64,000 nt of DNA from Chrysaora quinquecirrha (Eukaryota; Cnidaria; Scyphozoa; Semaeostomeae; Pelagiidae). The stretch spans positions 2,327,421-2,391,420 of the forward strand of contig JACTAT010000044.1 of the NCBI GenBank assembly GCA_014526335.1, read 5' to 3'. The notes beneath the pieces are model-generated. The model ran no database searches, was not told the DNA's origin, and saw nothing but the letters and a program-made list of their open reading frames with translations. This document shows, piece by piece, positions 11,238 through 21,440 of the stretch. Within the stretch, counting starts at the first letter, position 1; each line of letters starts with the position of its first letter. Made by a program: the position numbers and the translations under genes.

Positions 11238-11965
11238 TACGAGAGTGCTTCTTGATTACTCGGGCCTCCACATTACTTCAAGATAGCCTCCACATTACTC
11301 CGCAACCACCACATTATTGATGATATCCTCCACATCACTGATGATAGCCTCCACATTACTTTAAGATAGCCTCCACAATACTCCGCAGCCACCACATTAC
11401 GGAAAGATAGTCCTCCACATTACTGAACATCCTCCACGTTACTGAAAGATAGCCCTCCACGTTACTTATGATAGCCTCCACATTACTTCAAGATAGCCTC
11501 CACATTACTCCGCAACCACCACATTACTGATGATATCCTCCACATCACTGATGATAGCCTCCACATTACTTTAAGATAGCCCTCCACAATACTCCGCAGC
11601 CACCACATTACGGAAAGATAGTCCTCCACATTACTGAACATCCTCCACGTTACTGAAAGAAAGCCCTCCACGTTACTTATGATAGCCCTCCACATTACTT
11701 CAAGATAGCCTCCACATTACTCCGCAACCGGTACATCACTGATGATATCCTCCACATTACTGAAAGATAGCCTCCACATTACTGCACACCCTCCACATTA
11801 CTGAAAGATAGCCTCCACATTACTGAACATCCTCCACATTACTGCAAAAATCCTCCACCTTACTGATGATATCCTCCACATTACTGAACACCCTCCACAT
11901 TACTGCGAAAATCCCTCCACATTACTGCACATCCTCCACAATACTGCGCAGACATTACCTAGGGT
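11238..11965. mobile_element. Right arm of a minisatellite foldback element
   Basis: About 700 bp of CCTCCACATTACTGATGATA-type units, in which the shared core CCTCCACATTACT alternates with four tails (GATGATAT, GAAAGATAG, CCGCAACC, GAACAT). It ends in GCGCAGACATTACCTAGGG at 11965, after which LINE coding sequence begins at once. Read inward, its end (CCCTAGGTAATGTCTGCGCA) matches the end of the element at 52714-54968 (CCCGTGTAACGTGTGTGCAG) and is followed by the same GTGG-bearing unit. No matching left arm lies just upstream, so the other half is missing or displaced. Confidence 0.7.
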
Positions 11966-11999
11966 GAGAATGCATGAAACAAAGTTAACAGACTAATCA

Positions 12000-12645
12000 G
12001 AAAATCTAAAGCCAAATATCATCAAAACTTGCTAAATGAAAATACAAACGATCCGAAAAACTTCTGGAAGGCAGTCAAACAGGTATATTCTATGAAAGAA
12101 ACGCCTCAATCAAATTTTAAGGCATTTGAAATTTCTGGCAAATCGATAGATAATAAGTGGGACATTGCAAACTCCTTCTGTGAGTTTTTTGCATCACAGG
12201 CTGCAAAGCTGTGTGAATTATTGCCTAATCAATTCAAGTGGCAAAATACCAGTGATATTGCCCAGACGCCTCATAGTTTTGATTTTCGACCAGTCACTAA
12301 AGGAAGAGTTCTTCGTAGTCTTACTAATTTAAAGGCCTCCAAATCAGCTGGCCCAGACAATCTGCCTCCAAGACTCCTGAAAGATGCTGCTGAAACTCTT
12401 GCAGGTCCCTTGTCTCATCTGATAAATCTTTCAGTTAAGCATTCAACTTTTCCGAAAAGTCTCAAGATTGCAAAAGTGATTCCGTTATTCAAATCAGGAC
12501 CAAGAAAGAGCTTAGAAAACTACAGACCGATCTCTATCCTGCCCATACTGTCAAAGATTTTTGAAAGGATTGCTTACGAACAGATTGTAGAATACCTTGA
12601 GAATAATTAACTAATTGTTTCAACACACTTTGGTTTCAGGAAAAA
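12000..12645 (+). pseudogene. LINE reverse transcriptase, N-terminal half
   Basis: A 193-aa frame from Met 12029, with the preceding codons also LINE-like (KVNRLIRKSKAKYHQNLL). RT motifs visible: SAGPDNLPPRLLKDAA, KIAKVIPLFKSG and NYRPISILPILSKIFERIAY. A stop at 12608 (in LENN) is followed by continued similarity (the region expected to read STHFGFRKKYNTE) up to the foldback insertion at 12660. Confidence 0.85.
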
Positions 12646-13010
12646 ATACAACACCGAACGGGATGGTATAATTTAAGATTCAAGATCCAAGATCCAAGAT
12701 CCGAGAAATTAAGATCCGAGATATTAAGATCCGAGATATTAAGATCCGAGAAATTAAGATCCGAGATATTAAGATCCGAGAAATTAAGATCCGAGAAATA
12801 AAGATCCGAGAAATTAAGATCCGAGAAATTAAGATCCCAGAAATTAAGATCCCAGAAATTAAGATCCCAGAAATTAAGATCCGAGATATTAAGATCCAAG
12901 AAATTAAGATCCAATATTTGGCAGTTTATACATACTAGTATATTATACTGTACTTATAACTTAGGCCTATGGAATAGACAACATGAAGTCACTGTATTTT
13001 TAGCTTAAAT

Positions 13011-13089
13011 TTGTTTGTTTTCTATTTTTAAACAATTCTCAAATTTGGCCGCCAAATTTGAGAATTGTTTAAAAATAGAAAACAAACAA
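13011..13089. repeat. 79-bp perfect palindrome
   Basis: Two 39-bp arms (13011-13049 and 13051-13089) are exact reverse complements around a single C at 13050. It lies inside the foldback element. It could extrude as a cruciform or form a long RNA hairpin. Confidence 0.95.
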
Positions 13090-13204
13090 GATTAAAATTA
13101 TCAAGATTATTCTGTATATTTTTTATTAATTTTCACGCGAAAACAATCACGAAGTGCTCATCGGAGAAAAATCTTTCGGAAACTAAAACTAATAAACTAA
13201 AACA

Positions 13205-13290
13205 CAAGGTGATACCATGGATTGAGTCAGCGACCATATAGTTCGCGTCACGCGTACTAACCCACTGAGCTACTGTAGTGCTGAGGAAAC
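13205..13290 (-). other. tRNA-like (SINE-type) segment with pol III A box
   Basis: On the minus strand TAGCTCAGTGGGTTAG matches the tRNA D-arm/A-box consensus exactly. About 45 bp downstream lies CTGACTCAATCC, a weak match to the B box. I could not draw a full acceptor stem, so this is not a functional tRNA gene. More likely it is a tRNA-derived SINE head or pseudo-tRNA inside the foldback element. Confidence 0.4.
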
Positions 13291-13876
13291 TCGGTGATTT
13301 TCTTGATGTGATGAACAGAATAATATAGATATTGTTGCTGCATTTTGCTGATGCAAACAGACAGCCCCATTTTCACCCTGAACCCTATTTTGATCAGGCC
13401 CTAAACCCTATTTGGGAACAAGGAAGACGGGGTACATGTGTGTGAAGCTCCTCGTATCCCCGCAATTTATTGCAGAAACATGTTTATAGTAAAACAGAAG
13501 CTAAATAACGAAAAGTTCGTCATTAATATATCGGATCTTAATTTCTGGGATCTTAATTTCTGGGATCTTAATTTCTGGGATCTTAATTTCTCGGATCTTA
13601 ATTTCTCGGATCTTAATATCTCGGATCTTAATATCTCGGATCTTAATATCTCGGATCGTAATTTCTCGGATCTTAATATCTCGGATCTTAATATCTCGGA
13701 TCTTAATATCTCGGATCTTAATATCTCGGATCTTAATATCTCGGATCTTAATTTCTCGGATCTTAATATCTCGGATCTTAATATCTCGGATCTTAATATC
13801 TCGGATCTTAATATCTCGGATCTTGGATCTTGAATCTTGGATCTTGAATCTTAAATTATACCATCCCACACCGAAC

Positions 13877-14900
13877 TTGCAGTTACAGTATTTACAGAGA
13901 GAATCAGAAGATCCATTGACAAAGGTAAAATGACAGGAGCAGTGTTTATAGACCTGCGGAAAGCTAGCTTTTGACACTTTCGACCTTTCAATTTTACTTC
14001 AAAAGTTACCTTTTTATGGTATCCGTGATGCTGAATTGAATTGGATGAAAAGCTATTTGAAAGAGAGAAGATAGTTTGTTCAGTATGATGGGGGAGAGCT
14101 CTGAAGTTTTAAAGGTAGAACATGGTGTGCCACAAGAATGTATTTTAGGGCCATTGCTCTTTCTTTTGCATATCAATGACTTGGTTAAGGCTGTAAAAGA
14201 GTGCCAGGATCTCATGTATGCCGATGATACAGACATTTATACTGCAAGTCACAGCATCACTGAAATTGAAAGGGTTTGACCAATGAGATGGAAAATATCT
14301 CCAATTGGCTCGATAATAATAGACTTGTGATAAATCTTAAGAAAGGTAAAACTGAGGCCATGCTATTTTGGACAGCTAAACGTCGCTCAATGATAGGAGG
14401 GTTTAACGCATTGTTTGGTGACAAGCAAATAAATGTTACAGATACATACAATACCTTGGAACATATCTGGACCAAGGCCTGAGCATGAGATTGCATCTTG
14501 ACCATGTCTATAAGAAAGCTTCATTTCTGACACAGACTGTAGAAAATTCAAATCACTTCAGAACAGAGCTGTAAAGATAATTTATGCAAAGCAACAGAAA
14601 GATTCCAACTTAATGTCAATCGAAAACACCAAGAAATACAAGGTTTGTATATTGGTTTTTAAATGCCTAAAGAGAGGATCTATAGAAGTTATGAACACAT
14701 GTCTTGAGCCCTTAAATCATAATCAGAACACTCGTAACATAGCCTATGCAGCCAAAATCCCAAGAGTTAGGACATAAACAGGAAAAAAGGCCTTTTGGTT
14801 TCAAGGCCCAAAAATTTACAATGAACTGCCAACCAACCTTCGCCAGTTGGACACATACATTCTTTTTAAGCAAAATCTAAAACGTTTTTATATGTATAAT
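13877..14900 (+). pseudogene. LINE reverse transcriptase, catalytic half and C-terminus
   Basis: Resumes after the foldback element. Visible pieces are KLPFYGIRDAELNWMKSYL, VPQECILGPLLFLLHINDL and the catalytic box MYADDTDIY (about 14216-14242), then NWLDNNRLVINLKKGKTEAM. A further frame reaches 14900 with PKIYNELPTNLRQLDTYILF, the usual end of L2/CR1 proteins. There are frameshifts near 13965, 14068, 14275 and 14480. The YADD box is intact. Confidence 0.8.
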
Positions 14901-15021
14901 TAAATCATTTTTACTGTAATATATTGTAATCCTAGTTTTTAAAAACAGGGCCCTTGTTGATAACAGCACTTCTTGCGTTGAAGAGGTTACCCTGTATATT
15001 ATTGTTTATTATTATTATTAT
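14901..15021 (+). repeat. LINE 3' UTR and (TTA)n tail
   Basis: Short AT-rich 3' UTR ending in a TTATTATTATTATTA microsatellite, as is typical of L2/CR1-type LINEs that end in simple repeats and not poly(A). Confidence 0.65.
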
Positions 15022-15304
15022 TTACTTGAGATAGATCATCTACAATTTCTTGTAGTGTTTTTTGGATCACTCAATATCAAATGATTTGATCTTGAGCAAA
15101 TGGCACTTCCTCTGAAACACATTGTATTCATTGTGGTTCATTCATGAATCAGCAAGATGTTGCTCAAGTGTCCTCCAAGAGCACCTTGGAGGTCTTGGAG
15201 GTGTTCTGGTCTTCATCAGTCACAACCCATCTTAGTTTAGATTGATTTCTCCAGTAGTTCAAAGTTCTTTAGTCCCATGTTGGGCACGATTTGTGTAAGC
15301 ATGT
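15022..15304. other. No gene recognised
   Basis: Unique-looking sequence between a LINE 3' end and the next foldback element. A short internal repeat of CTTGGAG/CCTCCAAG lies at 15168-15200. Confidence 0.4.
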
Positions 15305-15314
15305 GAGGCAAAAA

Positions 15315-16670
15315 CGTTATTGATAAAATATTGAATGACCTGAAATGACCTGAAATGAGCTGAAATGATCTGAAATGACCTGAAAATGACCTGGAATTAC
15401 CCTAAATGACCTGAAATGACCCAAAAATGAGCTGATCAGACTTATTCCTTTCTTTTTAGAGCTGTTTAAAATTCATGGCTGTGCTAAAAAGATGGAACCA
15501 GTATTAGAATCTGAAAATGTGAATCTGGGAATGGCATCTAAGAATATTGTAGGCTTCTTGAAAAGGAATTTGGGAATAGCAATGTGGAAATGGGAATCTG
15601 GAGATTGGAATCGTAGAAAGGGGATTTTAGAAGGGGAATCTAAGAACAGGGTTCTAGAGAAGGAATGGGGAATGGGAATGTGGAAATTGGATTCTGGGAT
15701 TGGAAACTGAAAAGGAATTTGAGAAGGGGAATCTAAGAATAGGCTTCTGGAAAAGGAATGGAGAATGGGAATGTGGGAATGGGAATCTGGGGATGGGAGT
15801 CTGAGAAAGGGAATTTGAGAAGAGAGATGTCAGCTGCCAACAGATTAAGACACTTCATCGATGTTCAGCAATTTCTCTTTAGTTAATAAACAGAACAAAA
15901 CAATGATAACTATCTAATAATTATAGAATTTGAAAGACAATGATTGATAGTTAAGTATATTCATAATTGACATAACAGCCATAACGAACATGAAAAATGA
16001 GCATGTTTGAGTCTTGTAGATCTTTAGAGCTCAAACTCCAAGCCTTGTTTTCTTAGAGAATCGGCAGCTTTCTCTGGTAATCTCTTCAATGTTTTTAGAT
16101 ATATGAGTTCTCTCACATGATGGGAGTGGTCAGCCGATTGGCAGCTGACATCTCTCTTCTAAAATTCCCTTTCTCTGATCCTATCCCCAGATTCCCATTG
16201 CCAGATTCCTTCTCCAGAAGCCTTTTCTTAGATTACCTTTCCCGAATTCCCTTCCAGATTCTCATTCCCAGAATCCAATTTCCACCTTCCCACTCCCCAT
16301 TCCTTCTCTAGAACCCTGTTCTTAGATTCCCCTTCTAAAATCCCCTTTCTACGATTCCAATCTCCAGATTCCCATTTCCACATTCCCATTCCCAAATTCC
16401 TTTTCAAGAAGCCTACAATATTCTTAGATGCCGTTCCCAGATTCACATTTTCAGATTCTAGTACTGGTTCCGTCTTTTTAACACAGCACTGAATTTTAAA
16501 CAGCTCTGAAAAGAACGGAATAAGTCTGTACAGCTCATTTTTGGGTCATTTCAGGTCATTTAGGGTAATTCCAGGTCATTTTCAGGTCATTTCAGATCAT
16601 TTCAGCTCATTTCAGGTTATTTCAGGTCACTTCAGGTCATTTCAGGTCATTCAATATTTTATCAATAAGG
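15315..16670. mobile_element. Foldback element with TGACCTGAAA and GGGAATCTG arrays, 10-bp TSD
   Basis: 1356 bp. Arms 15315-15841 and 16126-16670 are reverse complements, with ends C(C/G)TTATTGATAAAATATTG. From the end inward each arm has tandem TGACCTGAAA units (about 15335-15425), a unique stretch, then imperfect GGAATCTGGGAATGGGAA units. The loop (about 15842-16125) has no gene. The 10-bp target duplication GAGGCAAAAA is perfect (15305-15314 and 16671-16680). The short frames in the arms (15492-15710 and 16228-16446) are mirror images of one repeat, not genes. Confidence 0.9.
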
Positions 16671-16680
16671 GAGGCAAAAA

Positions 16681-17940
16681 GCAAAGATGAGTTCATTATC
16701 TTTTTCTAAGTTGATAAGAATAACTACCTGCAATGAACTCCTTACATTTTCAAACTTTGCTATGGGAGTATGATTAAAACTGAATTTCAAAGATTTTAAA
16801 ACAGTCACACAAATTAGCATAAACAATAAACATGTCACCAAGCAAAATATCAAAAGAAACAGCACTGAAGAAGAGGTCTGGGAACAAGCCCATGCAACAC
16901 CTACCCTCTCTGATACAATATCATAAAAACTGAGTTCACAGCTGCAGTAACTAATGTGAAGGTTTTAATTTGACTTTGACAACAATCTTAATGTTTCTTA
17001 AATGCCATAACAAAAACAAAAAAGGCTGCTTCCCCATGTATTTTAGTTTGAGATGATTTTGTCTTTATGTATTCCTATGCTGTTCATAAAAGTCCTTTTT
17101 TACACAAAAGGATTCAATATAACATTCATAATTGTTATGCAGAAAAGTCTCACAAGGTATTTTACACTGTAGGTTATGATGGCTAGCAAATAAAGATGGC
17201 GGCAATCAAGGTAACATGAGAAAGAATGTTTTCAATCTTTGCATCTAAAAATTCTTATCAAGAAATCACTGCATTTATTATCATCGGCTAAATTATCAGC
17301 AAAATAAAATAAAACAAAGTTAAAGAATTCAGACGTTGCAAGGTAAAAAAAGAACATTGATGTCAAAACCTTCTTTTCACCATCAACTGGATAACATAAT
17401 TGTCTATGAAACCAATTGTTAGTTGACATTATGACAAGCTCAGCTTTGCTAGGTACTTGACATTTCAGCCAAACAAGGTTCTGCAAACAAATAGCGAGTC
17501 ACATTTGCAGAAAAAATTACTTTATACAAGTGAGAGGAAATTCCATCCAATGTTTTCCCCAAATGGTTTCTTGGAAAAACTGACACCTGTCACAACAGAC
17601 ACTCTTGAAAATTTAACCAGACATTTTGGTGGGCACCAGAGCTAGTTAATTATATTTTATCTTTTGTACCTCTGCCTGAATTTAACTAAACCTTTTTATA
17701 AACAACTGTACTTTTGGTCCAGCAATCAAAGTTGCTTAAAATACCTTGCATTTCAGCCTTCAAAGAATGACTGGTATCCTGTAACAATTTTTTTTGGCTC
17801 AAATTTTTGATGAAAGGGTTTTCTGCTTCAATCACTTTAACAGCGTAGGGTTCAAGTTCAGGGCAATTTCTCAGAACAACTTGGGTATCAAGGCAAACTT
17901 TTTGCATCTTGATGAAAGTGTTTTGCTGCTCCAAACACTT
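16681..17940. other. No gene recognised
   Basis: AT-rich. Short frames (67, 84, 62 and 82 aa) show no domain, and I see no repeat ends. It could be unique intergenic or intronic sequence. Confidence 0.45.
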
Positions 17941-17944
17941 TGTT

Positions 17945-18385
17945 TTAATAACATAGGGTTCAAGTTAAAGGCAAAGTTCAAGTAAAAGTTTCAGTTCCAC
18001 TTGCAGTTCCAATTCTATAGTTCCAGTTAGAGTTCAATGCAAAGTCTACCATCATGGACAAAATTATTGAGACAATTCTTAAAAAGTGTTCACATTCCTT
18101 TGCCCCACCTAGCCCCCCTCTCCCAGTTCAATGTTAAATTTTTAGTTTCATTTACATCAGAAATAACCGATCCATCATGCTTGCAACATTGTTTTTTAAC
18201 ATTCGTGATAAAATGATCGACATTGAATGGGGGAGGGTGGGGGGAGACATAAAATAGACCCTAAATAAAGAAGACTGAGCATTTGTCTCAACATATTTTG
18301 TCCATGAGTTACTAAAGTAAAAGTTAAAGATGTAGTTGTAGTTGTTGGATTGGCCTGTAAGTATGAATTGTAAGTGGGAGGATGA
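17945..18385. repeat. Divergent inverted repeat, MITE-like
   Basis: CATGGACAAAATTATTGAGACA (from 18051) pairs imperfectly with the complement of 18270-18310. C-rich CCCCCCTCTCCCAGTTCAATG (18112-18133) pairs with CATTGAATGGGGGAGGGTGG (18220-18240). Arms are much diverged and no duplication was found. GTTCAAGTT/AGTTCCAGTT units precede it. Confidence 0.4.
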
Positions 18386-19639
18386 GAATGTACCATAGAA
18401 GAGGAATTTTACCTAAGTGGGTGGAATTTCTTAAGGATGAGCTCTCGAGAATTTTTAAGAAATTTCAATTTTCAAATCTGAAACCAGTTCTGGGGACATG
18501 GTATTCTATCTATAAAAAAACCTCATCAATACCATCGCCATCACCAAATGGCAAAATGTTTAATACTGTATGATGGTAATATCATTATTGAACAGTTTCA
18601 ATCGAAATATATAGATAGGTAAAGTGAAATCGTATAACGATTATTTGAATTTTGATGCTTTCCAGATCTTTTGTTTGTCGCTAGTATACATGATACATAT
18701 TAAAATTAAAAATCTGACTCACATCTTTTCTTGAAGTATCCCATAGTAGAAATAGCAAACAAATATTCCAAAGGAGCAAAGAAGTAATTTTTTTGTATCG
18801 CTCATTTTAAATCCGGTTAAGTCGCTGCAAGCTTGTGAAGTTTCGACTGGGCTGATTGAGATCCGTACCGTCATTCGTGTTGCTCTTGAAAAGTGTTTCT
18901 GATTTCATTGCCAAAAGCAAAAAGCATTAAGAATGAATGCGTCAATCGAAATATTGACCTTGATCATGACTGTGTTGAGCTGAAGTACACTGCTTAACTC
19001 CTGATTGGTTCGTGTTCATGTGGTCAATCAGGTTAGACTTACTACATGAGTCGTAGTTTTTGAACCCTGGGTGCCAGACTTAGACTTATTCCATGAGTCC
19101 CTCTCTTCGCAAACAGCAGCAAGAACAACAACTACCAAACAGCTGTTTGCTCAAAGAGGTTTTAGTTCGGTCGTCAGACGTTAGCGATAACTGTCTAGGA
19201 CGCGTGTAATAAGTCTATGCCAGACTCTCGAAATTAAAAAACGAGATTTCGAGACGTTTTCTGCCTCGTTCTCATATTACCATGGTTACAGTGATGTCAA
19301 TGGTAAGTGGTTGTAATGGCCTAAATCTACCGTGTCTAAAACGCTGTGGAAAACAATGTTTCTGTGTCTTAAAACTTAACTTACTAATTGTTTTGCAGAA
19401 AGCTCTTACTAACCCAGCTTTTTCGATATTCGTTCAAAATTTTTTGCGTGATTTAGTACTAAAACGGCTGCCATAAAGAGCTCATGTGTTTTGCTGCGAG
19501 GATGCAATGAACTTTTTGGCGCGGGGGCGCGGTTGACTTACTACATGAGTCGCAGTTTCCCTGCCTTTACCTCAATTCAATTCATTCAAATAAATGTAAA
19601 ATAAAAAAATAGCTGTTGCTGTTGTTAATGGCGGCAGCT
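18386..19639. other. No gene; fragments of a GACTTA..ATGAGTCGTAG repeat
   Basis: No convincing ORF. The motif (T)GACTTACTACATGAGTCG occurs near 19036 and 19530, with related GACTTATTCCATGAGTC at 19083. Related TACGACT..ATAATA motifs occur near 28766, 36960 and 58740. These look like pieces of a dispersed short repeat family whose ends I cannot define. The 9.1-kb element to the right inserted into one such copy. Confidence 0.45.
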
Positions 19640-19649
19640 CAAACTACGA

Positions 19650-20172
19650 GGCCAGGTGGAAAACACTGACTTCACTGACTTCACTGATTTCACTGACTTT
19701 TTTCCTTTTTGAAAAAATCTTCTTTTTTTAATTGTAAACAACATTAAAGCAATCAGTGGTTAAATTAACTGATTCTGCTTTATAATTAAGTCCATAATAG
19801 AGAGGTCAGTGTTTTTCGGGTCAGTGTTTTCCACTTTTGCTATAGGCAAAAAACGAAAACACTGACTTCACTGACCCGTGTTATAAAAGTTTACCCTGTT
19901 GCCTTTTACGTTAATTTCTTTAGTTCTTAAGCAGTAACATGTCCAATAACACCTTAAAAATGTGAAATTTTTCAATATACCTTACATTGGAAAAAGTCAG
20001 TGTTTTTCGGGTCAGTGTTTTCCACTTTTGCTATAGGCAAAAAACGAAAACACTGACTTCACTGACCCGTGTTATCAAAGTTTACCCTGTTGCCTTTTAC
20101 GTTGATTTCTTTAGTTTTTAAGCAGTATCCTGTCCGATAAAACCTTAAAAATTTGAAATTTTTCAATATAGC
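19650..20172. repeat. Left terminal inverted repeat of the 9.1-kb element
   Basis: Begins with CACTGACTTCACTGA repeats. Two tandem blocks of about 190 bp (from 19806 and 19998) each hold GGGTCAGTGTTTTCCACTTT, then a GCCTATAG-type core and its complement, so each block is itself partly palindromic. Confidence 0.85.
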
Positions 20173-20269
20173 TTACATTGGAAAAGGTATTTGCTTTAAT
20201 TTGAGGTGACAAGCATACTTCCCACATAATCATCATAGCATTTACTTGGTTCTACCATAGTCAATAGAT

Positions 20270-21440
20270 CAATTCAATTCAATCAATTCATATATTCATC
20301 ACCCACAACGGGGTCTAGTAGTTTACAATACTATCGTCTACATGCAAAAATGTTACACGATGATTGCAATACTACAAGGAGTAACTAAGTCTAAGAATTA
20401 AACTAAATTTAACTACACTAAATTTAACTTAAATTTCAACCATAATATTGTATAATAATAATTCAACGCTAATACCGACTAACAATGTTTGATTTTAAAT
20501 TTATATTCAATGAAAATTAATTCTATTGTATCCTGTTAATTAAAAAACATCCTAATTGGAATTGACGCTTCTTTTAATTTCTGATAGGTATATAAATTTT
20601 GCCAGAGAAGATAATGTTTCCCTATTTTTAGATAACAACATTTGTTTAAATAATTCATTTTTCTCTTCAACTGATAATCGATCGATTTGATGTTTTTTCA
20701 AATTTTGTTGGATGAAGAATATTTCTCTTTGGCTCTTATTATTCAAACAGTCATAAATAAAGTGGATTTCGTTGTCGATTTCCTTCTTTTTACTCTTACA
20801 ATATTCGCAAAAACGTTCATTTTGCTCTATTCTAGCCTTTGAATAACGACCGGTTTCTATCTTAAGTTTGTGTGCACTAATCATAAGTCTAGTTAAGGCA
20901 GCTCTATGACTTCTTGAGTCTACTTGCAACAGATAGTTCGAGATACATGGGTTGTCTTTCATTTGCCTATAAAATGTTAGTCTGTTCATGTTGGCTGTTT
21001 GCTCTTCCCATCGGTTAATAAATTTCTGCGTTAGTTGTTTTTTGCAAATATCTTTTATCAGCTTGTTATTTTTATTTGTTATCTTTTTATTGTCATTGTG
21101 TGTGTTGTTAATACTTTTGATGAAGAGTTTATCAAGATCAAAGTTAGTCTCTTCTACGATATCATTTACATTTCTATACCATGGAGAGTTTAATAATATA
21201 TTTTCTGTTAATGTGTCTTTAAGCAAGGTATTTTTATTTTGGTCTACATAATCAAAGAATTTAAAAGAGTTTATCTGCATATCAATCTTAAGCGGTTTTA
21301 AACCTAGTTCTCCTAAGACTGCCAAATTTATTGCCTTTCGATTCACTCCTAAAATGTGTTTACAGAACATCAACTGTACTTTCTCAATTAGGTTATCTTG
21401 TTTTGAGGCACATCCCCATATCCATCCCCATAGAAGAAAA
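20270..21440 (-). mobile_element. 5'-truncated LINE remnant with (TTGAA)n-type tail
   Basis: On the minus strand a C-terminal LINE frame (21373-20552) is followed by a 3' UTR and a GAATTGATTGAATTGAATTG tail at about 20290-20270. The 5' side stops near 21440. It lies inside the 9.1-kb element. Confidence 0.7.
20552..21373 (-). pseudogene. LINE ORF2 C-terminal domain (273 aa, truncated)
   Basis: Starts MMFCKHILGVNRKAINLAVL, the segment that follows the RT thumb in many invertebrate LINE proteins (CKxxLGVxRxAxNxAVxGELG). Near the C-terminus a zinc-knuckle-like Cys/His cluster is visible: FCEYC...DNEIHFIYDC (CxxC-x9-H-x4-C), which normally helps nucleic-acid binding. The frame is open for all 273 aa but lacks endonuclease and RT, so the first Met is only the first in the surviving fragment. 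Confidence 0.75.

Larger units (their letters stand above)
12660..13867. mobile_element. Foldback element with 15-bp-minisatellite inverted ends, 9-bp TSD
   Basis: 1208 bp. Both ends read GGGATGGTATAATTTAAG inward, then switch to tandem 15-bp units GATCCGAGATATTAA (left, to about 12910) and the reverse complement (right, from about 13530). The 9-bp target duplication ACACCGAAC is perfect (12651-12659 and 13868-13876) and sits inside the LINE RT gene. The centre has a 79-bp perfect palindrome and a tRNA-like segment, but no transposase. A 9-bp duplication with long repeated ends fits a foldback or non-autonomous Mutator-like element. The 131- and 158-aa frames through the right array come from the 15-bp period. 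Confidence 0.9.
11966..15021 (+). mobile_element. L2/CR1-like LINE, 5'-truncated and interrupted
   Basis: Starts abruptly at the edge of the foldback arm in the linker before the RT, runs through the RT, is interrupted by a 1.2-kb foldback element (12660-13867), resumes with the catalytic half of the RT and its C-terminal domain, and ends in a 3' UTR (about 14900-15000) with a (TTA)n tail at about 15001-15021. Several frameshifts and stops mark it as old. Confidence 0.8.

Noticed and set aside
6774..11960. CRISPR array from evenly spaced CCTCCACATTACT repeats
   Set aside because: The spacers are only about 8-10 bp, recur in a few types, and the context is an eukaryotic foldback element.
13438..13977. 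131-aa (plus) and 158-aa (minus) frames of NISDLNISDL and DIKIRDIKIR repeats
   Set aside because: They follow from the 15-bp minisatellite period, which keeps frames open on both strands; the DNA is the arm of a foldback element.
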